From the NCBI GenBank assembly GCA_002329625.1, contig DCTP01000085.1:6280-13073 (forward strand): 6,794 nucleotides of DNA. The letters run 5' to 3'. Numbering within the stretch: the stretch's first letter is position 1; each line of letters starts with the position of its first letter. A program made the position numbers and the translations under genes. The notes below the pieces were generated by a model. The model had not been told where the DNA came from, searched no databases, and was given only the letters and a program-made list of their open reading frames with translations. Origin of the DNA: Leptolinea sp. UBA1437 (GTDB lineage Bacteria > Chloroflexota > Anaerolineae > Anaerolineales > Anaerolineaceae). This document shows, piece after piece, positions 1 through 6,554 of this stretch.

Positions 1-966
1 AACGGCGACATTCGATTCTGGAATCTAGGCGATCGAACGTTATCTTCCGGTTCCATTCAAATCCCCAATCTCAGTCCGAAAGCCTTTTGTTTCGGAGAAA
101 ATGCGGAAACGCTCGCCTCAGCTTGGTCGGACAATGTGATTCGTATTTTTCGTTTTCCTTCGGGCGTGCTGTTGAACAAACTGCCCCCCACCGCCGCACC
201 CGTTACAAACCTGTTCTTGAGTGTCGACGGTCGTAGAATTTATGCGACGGAACAACCGAACTTTTTACAAGCTTGGGGATATCCGGCGGGAATTCCTCTT
301 GATGACATCAAATTACCGGGTTTTCAGATAATCCGATCCTCGGTTTGTCCGGAAAACAATCGGCTGATTTTTTCGGATGATCATCAAAACCTTTTCATTT
401 TTGATATTCGAAAAAAGCAAACCGTTGCGGAGATCAATCCGTTTCCGCCGCAATCGGTATTGGATACTTCATCCGAGCTATTAACTTGTGTTTCCCTTGA
501 TCAGCATATAACTGTTTGGAATCTGAACAGCCAAATGAAACTTTCGGACGTACAAGAGTCGGGGTTTAGCGGAAAGATCCTGTCAATCGCTCAATTGATT
601 CCCGGCGAGGTTGCCGTCTTCGGTTCGCAAATCGGAGAATGCGCGGTTTGTTCGCTGCACAGCGGCAAACATTTGGCTGAAATTCACAGCAACGATCCTT
701 TTTCTTCTTTATCAGCGATGCGGATCAATACGCAGGACAATCAGCTTTATCTGGCTGACTCCGACGGAAGCATCACTCAATGGGACTTGACATTGCTCAG
801 GCAGACGATCGGCATCTTTCATCCCGAGACGATTCCCAATCCCGAAAAAATGCGTACCTATCAACAGAAATTTTCCACACCGGCTGTACAAAAAATGATC
901 GCATTGATGAATACTTTGTTCGATTGGCGTACCCGCTATGACATAGAGGTGGAATTTGATGAATGA
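1..966 (+). CDS. WD40-repeat beta-propeller protein, C-terminal part (5' end outside window)
   Basis: The reading frame is open from base 1 with no credible start, so the gene begins upstream; 321 residues are visible. Recurrent WD40 d-strand signatures are seen: GDIRFWNL at the left edge (4-27), NVIRIFRFPSG (about 133-165), QNLFIFDI, HITVWNL (about 505-525) and DGSITQWDL (763-789), with weaker copies between them (NFLQAWGYPAG, GECAVCSLHSG). About seven blades' worth of strands are visible, so the full protein may hold more than one propeller. The last ~50 residues look helical and end in an acidic tail. WD40 propellers are generally protein-interaction scaffolds; no enzyme motif is visible here. 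No signal or membrane segment lies in this part, but the N-terminus is unseen. The stop codon overlaps the start of the SprT-like gene by 8 bp, implying co-transcription and probable translational coupling. The binding partner is unknown. Confidence 0.85.
   Translation, partial: NGDIRFWNLGDRTLSSGSIQIPNLSPKAFCFGENAETLASAWSDNVIRIFRFPSGVLLNKLPPTAAPVTNLFLSVDGRRIYATEQPNFLQAWGYPAGIPLDDIKLPGFQIIRSSVCPENNRLIFSDDHQNLFIFDIRKKQTVAEINPFPPQSVLDTSSELLTCVSLDQHITVWNLNSQMKLSDVQESGFSGKILSIAQLIPGEVAVFGSQIGECAVCSLHSGKHLAEIHSNDPFSSLSAMRINTQDNQLYLADSDGSITQWDLTLLRQTIGIFHPETIPNPEKMRTYQQKFSTPAVQKMIALMNTLFDWRTRYDIEVEFDE
945..952 (+). promoter_or_regulatory. Ribosome-binding site of the SprT-like gene
   Basis: AGAGGTGG lies inside the end of the WD40 gene, 6 nt before ATG 959. 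A TTG at 956 is in the same frame but would leave only 3 nt, so ATG 959 is the better start. Confidence 0.7.
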
Positions 967-1918
967 AAGAAACCCGATTTCCGATCCGAAGAAGGGTCTG
1001 AACCAATTATCCGTCACTGGACACGTCGCTCTCCTCCAAAACTTGATTCAAGAGTATGCCGAATCGGCGTCTTTGGTTCCTCAGTGTTTGGTCGGTTTAC
1101 AGACAATGCTTAAATATGAATATCATTTACACGGAGACGGATTCAAAAACCAAGCTGGAACCGACAGCCCATCCCTTTCTGTATTTAAACATTGGTTGAT
1201 CTTTCTGTTGACTGGATATAATCTCAATATTCATATCCGATTTGTTGAAAATATCCTTTCCGCATGCAAACGCTCAAGAACACTTCATACCGCGACTCTT
1301 AAAATATATGTCTATCCTTCCGCAAAGATCTTTGACTTTAATCAAATCGGTCAAGATGCGACATTGAAAATTCATGAAGCACTCATCGGAATGCCCGAAT
1401 CGGAAATCGGTGATTTTATAGATAAATTAGCCGATAAAAATCGTACCGAGTTATATCGTCTGGTTCGAAAATCTTTTAATGAGGAACCCGCATTACAAAT
1501 CCGACAGTATTTTCAGAAAGAGCTTCCGGAAAAAAAGAAAAAAGGTCGTCCGGTCGGAAAATTCTTTGACCTCAATAAAATATTCGCATCGGTCAATCAA
1601 GAATATTTCGGATCAAAGTTATTATGCCCGGTTCTAAAGTGGTCAGCTCAAGAGAATCGAAGGCGGATGGGTTCATATAATCTTCGAACGGATACGATTA
1701 TCGTGAATCGAGCGTTGGACCAAATCGATACGCCGCTTTTTGTCATCCGTTTCGTTATGTACCATGAAATGCTTCATAAATTCGTGGGAATAAAACGGAA
1801 AAACGGACGGAATTATGCACATACATCAAAATTCCGCAATTACGAAAAACAATTCGCCGAATATGCCGAAGCAAAAGAATATCTTTCCCACCTGAGAATC
1901 GATCAACATAAAAAATAA
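959..1918 (+). CDS. SprT-like zinc metallopeptidase domain protein
   Basis: This 319-aa protein carries a SprT-like zincin domain at about residues 202-305. The zinc-binding and catalytic motif HEMLH is at H269-E270-H273, inside the family-typical context FVMYHEMLHK. H288 (AHTSKFRNYE) is the likely third zinc ligand. Upstream, the pattern NQEYF...P.LKWS...RRRMGSYN...TIIVNRALD...P matches the family core. SprT and Spartan proteins are associated with cleavage of DNA-crosslinked proteins, but many bacterial homologues are uncharacterised, so the substrate is inferred at best. No C-terminal zinc ribbon follows the domain. The N-terminal ~185 residues are not recognised. They are joined to the protease domain by a very basic linker, EKKKKGRPVGK (about 191-201), whose GRP core recalls an AT-hook. 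No signal peptide is present, so it is probably cytoplasmic. The gene overlaps the WD40 gene by 8 bp (ATGAATGA). Domain assignment is firm, biological role open. Confidence 0.85.
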   Translation: MNERNPISDPKKGLNQLSVTGHVALLQNLIQEYAESASLVPQCLVGLQTMLKYEYHLHGDGFKNQAGTDSPSLSVFKHWLIFLLTGYNLNIHIRFVENILSACKRSRTLHTATLKIYVYPSAKIFDFNQIGQDATLKIHEALIGMPESEIGDFIDKLADKNRTELYRLVRKSFNEEPALQIRQYFQKELPEKKKKGRPVGKFFDLNKIFASVNQEYFGSKLLCPVLKWSAQENRRRMGSYNLRTDTIIVNRALDQIDTPLFVIRFVMYHEMLHKFVGIKRKNGRNYAHTSKFRNYEKQFAEYAEAKEYLSHLRIDQHKK

Positions 1919-1970
1919 ATTTGTGATATTAATTGAATACTAAAGTTTTCTTTTTTTCGTGAATTACAAA

Positions 1971-1974
1971 GAGG
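1971..1974 (+). promoter_or_regulatory. Ribosome-binding site deciding the start of the secreted protein gene
   Basis: GAGG lies 8 nt before ATG 1983. An in-frame GTG at 1959 would add eight polar residues in front of the signal peptide and has only a T-tract, not a purine-rich site, ahead of it. The downstream ATG is therefore preferred. Confidence 0.7.
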
Positions 1975-1982
1975 AAAAAAAT

Positions 1983-3377
1983 ATGAAAAAGATATGGCTT
2001 GCTATTCTTGTCTTTGCAGTCTTTCTTGCTGCCGGAATTCCTTCCTTGTCTGTCGCTGCTCAGAATACGGCCTATCAGAAGGAAAATTCCTTTTTTTCAG
2101 AAGAAGATGTCAGCAGCATCTTAGGAGGTGTCACTAACCTGATCCAAAGTTTTAATGCCGAAGCCGTTTATGACGGACTGAAAGCTGCGTTGGATATGTC
2201 CAAACTGTTCGGTTTTTGGGAAACGCCGTACTTTGAGAATATCCAAAATTTTATGATCACGAAAGGGCAAGAACAGATTTCAAACTTCGCCCAAGCGGAT
2301 TATTTGGAGCAATTGATCGCAAAAGCTTATGCCGATCAAAACAAACCGAATCACAATAAATCATCCTTTTCAAAGAATTCAGGCTTTTTGATAACCGGAC
2401 CCGATAGTTTCGAAATCCAAATGTCAGCCAAAGGCACGGTTAAAGGAAACCACATTTCTCTTTTCAGTTTCGACGGAACACCCTTGACCGAGATTGACCT
2501 GTCCGTTAATCCGACCGATCCCAATCAATTGATAATCTATGGGATGGATATGGCAGACCAAAGCAGTAAAACCTATTATCTGGAAATCAGTAATCGGGAG
2601 ATATCCTTGGATTCGGATACGGATTCTATTTTTTCATTGTGGTTTAGGCCAGGAGAAAGAATTCTTATTGAGATTCCTTCCTCCGAAAGCGAAGTGGAAC
2701 TGGCTTTTGATAAAAAAGCATACAAAATCACCGGCACGGTCAGCTCACCGGAACAAACCATGGAGATTGAATTGGAATTGAACCCGCTGAGAAATCGGAT
2801 CGCTTTAGCGCTCAACGGCACTCCGGTCGTTTGGATCGAATCCGATCCGGCCAAAAACAGTTTGGATCTTGTCTTCGCCGATACTGAGCTCTTGATGGAA
2901 TTTGATGACGATGCACATGAAATTCTCGGCACGTTATATGCGGCTGACCAGCAATCGCAGTTCAAACTGATCTGTGATAAACCGAGTAATTCGCTGGCGT
3001 TGGAAATGGTGATTGAAGGAGAGATGACAGAGCTCTTCAAGCTTGCCTTCAGTAAACAGGCAAATGGTGTCTCACTGAATTCGGCCGGAGGATTGATTTT
3101 TTCCGCTACAATCGACCAAGAAAAAGGTACCATGACGATCAATGATTCTTCGGGCTTCAGAGTATTGGATGAATCTCAGATCCTTGATTTAATCAATTCT
3201 TCCATAAAAACAGGACCAGAGGCGGAAACGGAAGTCGTCGATAATTTCTTGAATGATGAGGAAGAGACCGCTGTCCCAGAGGAAGAAATAATTCCGACGG
3301 CAGCTCCGATCTCATCCCCTACGGAAATACCGACAACGGTTCCCGTAGCGGTCCCCACATTGGATGCGGGAATATAA
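1983..3377 (+). CDS. Secreted protein of degenerate beta-strand repeats with Pro/Thr-rich tail
   Basis: The 464-aa product is not recognised as a named family. It starts with a classic signal peptide: MKK, a hydrophobic core from about residue 4 to 19, and likely cleavage after VAA near residue 25-26. Residues ~30-130 are mixed, probably helical, with a polar, low-complexity end. From ~134 to ~395 the sequence alternates hydrophobic and polar residues in strand-turn-strand units of about 21-25 residues. The pattern FDxxAxxIxGT recurs at F242 and F307, exactly 65 residues apart, or about three units. The chain then turns acidic (about 416-436) and ends in a Pro/Thr/Val-rich tail (437-464), like linkers on extracytoplasmic proteins. 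There is no C-terminal membrane helix or LPXTG-type motif, so it is likely released or held by interaction. The gene lies 64 bp after the SprT-like gene, probably in the same transcript, and ends at the terminator at 3427-3480. Function unknown. Confidence 0.75.
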   Translation: MKKIWLAILVFAVFLAAGIPSLSVAAQNTAYQKENSFFSEEDVSSILGGVTNLIQSFNAEAVYDGLKAALDMSKLFGFWETPYFENIQNFMITKGQEQISNFAQADYLEQLIAKAYADQNKPNHNKSSFSKNSGFLITGPDSFEIQMSAKGTVKGNHISLFSFDGTPLTEIDLSVNPTDPNQLIIYGMDMADQSSKTYYLEISNREISLDSDTDSIFSLWFRPGERILIEIPSSESEVELAFDKKAYKITGTVSSPEQTMEIELELNPLRNRIALALNGTPVVWIESDPAKNSLDLVFADTELLMEFDDDAHEILGTLYAADQQSQFKLICDKPSNSLALEMVIEGEMTELFKLAFSKQANGVSLNSAGGLIFSATIDQEKGTMTINDSSGFRVLDESQILDLINSSIKTGPEAETEVVDNFLNDEEETAVPEEEIIPTAAPISSPTEIPTTVPVAVPTLDAGI

Positions 3378-3426
3378 ATCGGGGGAAAGATCAATTAAAA
3401 TAGTTTGAAATAACTTACAATTTTAT

Positions 3427-3480
3427 AAGGAACTGAGCTGCGCCAGCAAAAGGTCATATTTATCAGCTCAGTTTCTTTTT
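3427..3480 (+). terminator. Rho-independent terminator after the secreted-protein gene
   Basis: A 14-bp stem (left arm 3427-3440, right arm 3464-3477) is perfect except for one G-U pair. Its core is AACTGAGCTG paired with CAGCTCAGTT. A T-rich run, TTTCTTTTT (3472-3480), overlaps and follows the right arm. The 23-nt loop is longer than usual for an intrinsic terminator. It lies 50 bp after the stop at 3377 and separates the upstream run of genes from the MATE gene. Confidence 0.75.
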
Positions 3481-3514
3481 GCAAAATGCTCGGAGGTTTC
3501 AATCCGCGCAGTCA

Positions 3515-3520
3515 GTGAGG
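3515..3520 (+). promoter_or_regulatory. Unusually close ribosome-binding site of the MATE gene
   Basis: GTGAGG ends only 2 nt before ATG 3523. A stronger CGGAGG at 3491-3496 lies 26 nt upstream of the ATG, too far to serve it, and no ATG, GTG or TTG in the MATE frame fits it. The start is kept at ATG 3523 because it gives the normal N-terminus of the family, but initiation may be weak or unusual. Confidence 0.4.
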
Positions 3521-3522
3521 TC

Positions 3523-4881
3523 ATGATAAAAATCAAAAAACCAGACAGAATCTATTTTCGGCAGATCATGAAACTTGCAATACCGTTGATCCTCCAATAC
3601 CTGTTATCTTCTTCTGTAACATTGGTGGATAACATCATGGTTGGAGCATTGGGAGACGTTTCTCTGGCGGCTGTTAACATTTGCACCCAATTTTATCTAA
3701 AGTTATTCCATATCGTGATTTTCGGTTTGGTCTCCGGTGCTTCAATACTGACGACTCAATATTGGGGCGTTCACGACTCAAAGAACATCCATCGCATTAT
3801 GGGGCTTGAAATGATCGTTGGTTCCGGACTCGGTATTTTGTTTTCGATCTTAACCGCCTTTTTCCCGGAGAAGATTCTGGGATTCTATTCCCGGGACCCT
3901 CAAGTCATTCAAGCCGGATCGTTATACCTGTCCACCTTTTCGCTGATCTTTTTACTCCATCCGATTGCATTAATCTTCGCGAGTGCTCATCGGGCTATCG
4001 GTGATACAAAATTACCGATGATCGCTATCGCTTTATCATTGGCAATTAAGCTTATATTAAATTACTTTCTTATTTACGGAAATTGGGGGTTCCCGAAACT
4101 GGGCATTGCCGGAGCGGCTTATGCGACTTTAATCGCGAAAATTTCGGAAACCGCATTATTGCTTTTCTTCACTTACAAATCAAAGTCCCCGGTCGCTGCA
4201 ACCTTCAATACATTATTTGATTTTGACAAAAAACTAATCATAAAAACAACCAAGAATGTGCTCCCCGTATTGATTAACGAAACTCTTTGGGGGCTGGGGA
4301 CAAACGTTTATTCAGCGATCTATGCCAAAATTTCAACCACCGCCATCGCCGCAGTGTCCGCTGTGAGCCCCATAGACACTTTAATGTTCACGCTGATCTA
4401 TTCTTTCGGGGATGCCTGCGGCATTTTAGTCGGGAATTTCTTGGGGAGAAATGAGCAGGATAAAGCCTACGAATATGGAATTTTCACGACTTTTTTTATG
4501 ATGCTCGTCGGATGCTTAACCGGAATCGTCGTATTTTGCCTAAGGGATTCGATTCTGAATCTTTACAATCTCTCCGCGGAATCTTATGCGAGCGCAAGAA
4601 TAATTTTGACAATTTTGACAGCCTCTCTGTGTTTTCGGGCAATCACTTATACGATTTTTATCGGAGTTCTACGGGCGGGGGGAGATGTCAGATTTTGCTT
4701 GGCGGTGGACGCCGGTTCTATTTGGCTCATCGGAATACCCATCAGCGCTCTTTTAGCTTTCGGTTTTCACCTGCCGATTGAGACGGTCTATTTGGGTTTT
4801 ATGTGCGATGAACTGTTCAAAGTGATCGTCGTCACTCATCGTTTGCGAACCCGAAAATGGATGAATGTCTTAACCGCGTAA
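3523..4881 (+). CDS. MATE-family cation-coupled efflux transporter
   Basis: At 452 aa this has the normal length for a multidrug and toxic compound extrusion transporter, with about 12 hydrophobic segments in two related halves. The first helix carries the family signature VDNIMVGALG with acidic D36. The second half opens with LPVLINETLWGLG, where E253 sits in helix 7. Both match acidic positions used for cation coupling in NorM-type MATEs. Helices 10-11 contain the typical LRAGGDVRF motif (D388), followed by a further acidic residue, D396. MATE proteins use a Na+ or H+ gradient to export cationic drugs or metabolites across the cytoplasmic membrane; substrate and coupling ion cannot be read from the sequence. 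The gene stands alone between the upstream terminator and a convergent CYTH gene, whose coding end it overlaps by 12 bp. No regulator gene is adjacent. Confidence 0.93.
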   Translation: MIKIKKPDRIYFRQIMKLAIPLILQYLLSSSVTLVDNIMVGALGDVSLAAVNICTQFYLKLFHIVIFGLVSGASILTTQYWGVHDSKNIHRIMGLEMIVGSGLGILFSILTAFFPEKILGFYSRDPQVIQAGSLYLSTFSLIFLLHPIALIFASAHRAIGDTKLPMIAIALSLAIKLILNYFLIYGNWGFPKLGIAGAAYATLIAKISETALLLFFTYKSKSPVAATFNTLFDFDKKLIIKTTKNVLPVLINETLWGLGTNVYSAIYAKISTTAIAAVSAVSPIDTLMFTLIYSFGDACGILVGNFLGRNEQDKAYEYGIFTTFFMMLVGCLTGIVVFCLRDSILNLYNLSAESYASARIILTILTASLCFRAITYTIFIGVLRAGGDVRFCLAVDAGSIWLIGIPISALLAFGFHLPIETVYLGFMCDELFKVIVVTHRLRTRKWMNVLTA

Positions 4882-5457
4882 AAAGGGAGCCGAGCTGAAA
4901 AGCATATCGCGACCGGGATAGCCGTTTTCGGCAGCCCATTCCTGAAATACCTGCAGGTAACTTTTATCCGTACGCTGATTCCAATCGATCTCTAACAGAG
5001 AAGCCGTACGATGAATTGTCTCTTCATCGGGTCCTTCTATTTCCAGATAAAAACCGATCGGCGTTTCATCCAGCATGATCGTAGTTGCTCCCAACCTATA
5101 AGTACTACGATATTTTTCATATTCAAAAAAGGTCAGAAAACCCAAACGGTTTAATATCAGGCGGGTGTTTTCAAAATGATCAACCCGTGTTTCGATTTCT
5201 TCCCGATAAGCAATATTATTTTCATTTTTTCGAGTACGTTTATAGGTCAATATAGATTCCGAACCCTCTTTTCGCAAGCGTAACCGGGCGTTTTCCTCCA
5301 GCAATTCATTGGTCGGAGTATCCAATAAAATGTTATGTTCATAGGATTTGTCCATCAGCAATTCAGCTTGATGAAATTCCAACAGTTCTTGAATTTTTCG
5401 CAAATCCTTCACCGGGAATTTTGCTTCAATTTCCTGATTTTTTTCGGAATCTTTCAT
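4870..5457 (-). CDS. CYTH-domain protein (class IV adenylate cyclase / triphosphatase type)
   Basis: This 195-aa protein spans one CYTH domain. The defining ExExK motif is near the N-terminus (E9-I-E11-A-K13). Further hallmark charged positions that line the triphosphate tunnel follow: LRLR (59-62), TYK (K73), REEIE (85-89), K115 and R117, LDETPIGFYLEIEG (D130, E139, E141) and DKSY (164-167). The family includes CyaB-type adenylate cyclases, thiamine triphosphatases and inorganic triphosphatases, all of which bind a triphosphate with divalent metal. The GFYLEIEG and LDETP pattern resembles proteins usually named class IV adenylate cyclase, but activity cannot be decided from sequence. No signal or membrane segment is present, so it is cytoplasmic. 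ATG 5457 is chosen over upstream in-frame GTG 5478 and ATG 5472 because GGAAGG precedes it at the right distance. The gene converges on the MATE gene and overlaps its last 12 bases. Confidence 0.88.
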   Translation of the reverse strand: MKDSEKNQEIEAKFPVKDLRKIQELLEFHQAELLMDKSYEHNILLDTPTNELLEENARLRLRKEGSESILTYKRTRKNENNIAYREEIETRVDHFENTRLILNRLGFLTFFEYEKYRSTYRLGATTIMLDETPIGFYLEIEGPDEETIHRTASLLEIDWNQRTDKSYLQVFQEWAAENGYPGRDMLFSSAPFLRG

Positions 5458-5464
5458 AAGTCCG

Positions 5465-5470
5465 CCTTCC
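5465..5470 (-). promoter_or_regulatory. Ribosome-binding site deciding the start of the CYTH gene
   Basis: Read on the minus strand, GGAAGG ends 7 nt before ATG 5457. The in-frame upstream candidates GTG 5478 and ATG 5472 lack a comparable site, and ATG 5472 would run through this one. The shorter product also places the ExExK motif at the usual distance from the N-terminus. Confidence 0.6.
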
Positions 5471-5545
5471 ATAACCACAAATTTTACCCCTTTTTCAGGT
5501 TAAATCTTTCCAAGTAAAAAAGTACAGAATCAATTTAATCGCTCT

Positions 5546-5566
5546 AAAATGGTCTTTTGCCATTTT
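5546..5566. repeat. Small inverted repeat in the divergent intergenic region
   Basis: AAAATGG (5546-5552) and CCATTTT (5560-5566) form a 7-bp stem, 8 bp with one T-G pair, around a 5-nt loop. A second CCATTTT copy follows at 5573-5579. No gene run enters from the left on the + strand that would need termination here, so its role is unclear. On the minus strand it would lie upstream of, or in, the CYTH leader. Confidence 0.35.
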
Positions 5567-5612
5567 CCCCTTCCATTTTTGTCACATTTCCTTCCCTCAA
5601 AACGACTTTATT

Positions 5613-5626
5613 ATTGTAGCTACAAT
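5613..5626. promoter_or_regulatory. Perfect 14-bp palindrome with embedded -10-like TACAAT, possible operator
   Basis: ATTGTAGCTACAAT equals its own reverse complement over all 14 bases. Its right half, TACAAT (5621-5626), matches five of six bases of the bacterial -10 consensus and sits 31 bp before ATG 5657. That would give a 5' leader of about 24 nt. No good -35 hexamer is seen 16-18 bp upstream, which suits a promoter needing an activator, or no promoter at all. By symmetry the same -10-like hexamer also reads towards the CYTH gene. A dimeric regulator binding here could control one or both flanking genes; no regulator is encoded in the window. Confidence 0.4.
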
Positions 5627-5656
5627 TAAATTGAAGGATCCGATAAAGGAAAACCA

Positions 5657-6394
5657 ATGAATGGAATTAAAAACCTGATAAAAGAAAAGAATATTTTTGG
5701 CAGGAGTGATACGGAAAAGGAAACCTGTTCAAATGGGATTAATTTTACAGATCAATACCGTCAAACCGTATTACCGGTTTTTTATTACTTATTCACTTTT
5801 AATCCGATTCTTTATGATGCAAATGGTAACCGGCTGCCGGATCCGGATCAGGAGACTCAACGAGAACTTTGGAAATATGAAGATAGCTTACGCAATCATC
5901 TTTCCAAGGAAGATAATTTGAAATATATCGGTACAATGCACACTTTTACGATTCCGAAGTCGGGTATTATTTTCCCCGTTTATGCGAAACAAAACGTTTA
6001 TGAACGCTCCTTTCCCGAAAAAGAAGCATTCGCTCAAATTGAGTTTAACCTTAATAGAATTCAACCTGCCAATCTACCGTTTCATGTCAACCAGCATATC
6101 CAAATCGGTTCCATTGACTTCATATTAGAAACCGTTGAAAAAAAGCCGAATGGTGGTTATTCATTTCTCTTTGACGGCACCGATAACAAGGTCATTCAAT
6201 GCCAAATCGATCCAATCGGTTACGAAACGAACTTGAAGGGCAGCAGCAGCTTTAATCCGGATAATCCTTTCCATTTTCGTCAGGAATTATTTTTCCAAGG
6301 CAATCCGAGCGAAAAAATATCGATCCGCATCAGCCAACCCGCTGTTTTGGGTGATCTGATCTCCTTTATCGGCTCATGGTCTCCTCAAGAATGA
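5657..6394 (+). CDS. Hypothetical protein, unrecognised, with possible beta-sandwich C-terminal half
   Basis: I do not recognise this 245-aa protein. The start is firm: AAAGGA (5645-5650) lies 6 nt before ATG 5657, and an in-frame stop lies at 5627. There is no signal peptide. The only strongly hydrophobic run, VLPVFYYLFTFNPILY (about 38-53), is short and aromatic and is probably not a membrane helix. Residues ~100-240 alternate hydrophobic and polar residues as in a beta-sandwich. The segment LPFHVNQHIQIGSIDFILETVEKK... is faintly like the outer domain of membrane-anchored DUF4179/anti-sigma-like proteins. That comparison is from memory and weak. If right, this copy lacks the usual membrane anchor. 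One cysteine is near the N-terminus (C24) and one in the beta region (C182). It stands alone behind the palindrome at 5613-5626; no terminator directly follows. Confidence 0.6.
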   Translation: MNGIKNLIKEKNIFGRSDTEKETCSNGINFTDQYRQTVLPVFYYLFTFNPILYDANGNRLPDPDQETQRELWKYEDSLRNHLSKEDNLKYIGTMHTFTIPKSGIIFPVYAKQNVYERSFPEKEAFAQIEFNLNRIQPANLPFHVNQHIQIGSIDFILETVEKKPNGGYSFLFDGTDNKVIQCQIDPIGYETNLKGSSSFNPDNPFHFRQELFFQGNPSEKISIRISQPAVLGDLISFIGSWSPQE

Positions 6395-6518
6395 TCCATG
6401 AAGCGGGAGACGATGATGCCACGAAAGGTAATAATGTGAAAATATAGAAAGCATGCTGTTACATTGATAATGAATCTTGATGATGTTTGTAATATGCGCA
6501 TCCATTAAAGAAAAATAG
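6395..6518. other. Non-coding stretch between the hypothetical gene and the csp promoter
   Basis: No convincing gene is seen. A 13-codon ATG frame at 6398 lacks a ribosome-binding site. TTACA (about 6460-6464) and TGTAA (6488-6492) are imperfect inverted copies, too short to support a structure. No intrinsic terminator for the preceding gene is visible here, so its transcript may run on to the hairpin at 6563-6598. Confidence 0.4.
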
Positions 6519-6527
6519 TGGTATAAA
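6519..6527 (+). promoter_or_regulatory. Extended -10 promoter of the cold-shock transcript
   Basis: TGGTATAAA combines an extended -10 TG motif with TATAAA (6522-6527), five of six consensus bases. No clear -35 hexamer is seen at 17 bp spacing, which extended -10 promoters can tolerate. Transcription would start near 6534, giving a leader of about 166 nt before the csp start codon. Confidence 0.55.
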
Positions 6528-6554
6528 TACAGCAGTGATTAAGGAGATTAGGCA

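Noticed and set aside
712..1017. Open frames on the minus strand opposite the WD40 and SprT-like junction
   Set aside because: They lie antisense to well-supported genes and their products show no domain or plausible ribosome-binding site.
1946..1958. T-rich run between the SprT-like and secreted-protein genes, as a terminator
   Set aside because: No stem of useful length precedes it, so the two genes are more likely co-transcribed.
2576..3142. 188-codon open frame on the minus strand inside the secreted-protein gene
   Set aside because: The + strand frame has a signal peptide, repeats and a good ribosome-binding site. The minus product is serine-rich without recognisable features, as expected of a shadow frame.
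3405..3429. TTGAAA (3405-3410) and TATAAG (3424-3429) as a promoter for the MATE gene
   Set aside because: The spacing is only 13 bp, and the start of transcription would fall inside the terminator stem. I could not place a better promoter for this gene.
4606..4620. Two close TTGACA-like hexamers in the MATE gene
   Set aside because: They encode a conserved hydrophobic helix (ILTILTAS), and no -10 element is suitably placed for a meaningful downstream gene.
6398..6439. 13-codon ATG frame after the hypothetical gene
   Set aside because: It is very short, has no ribosome-binding site and no feature supporting translation.
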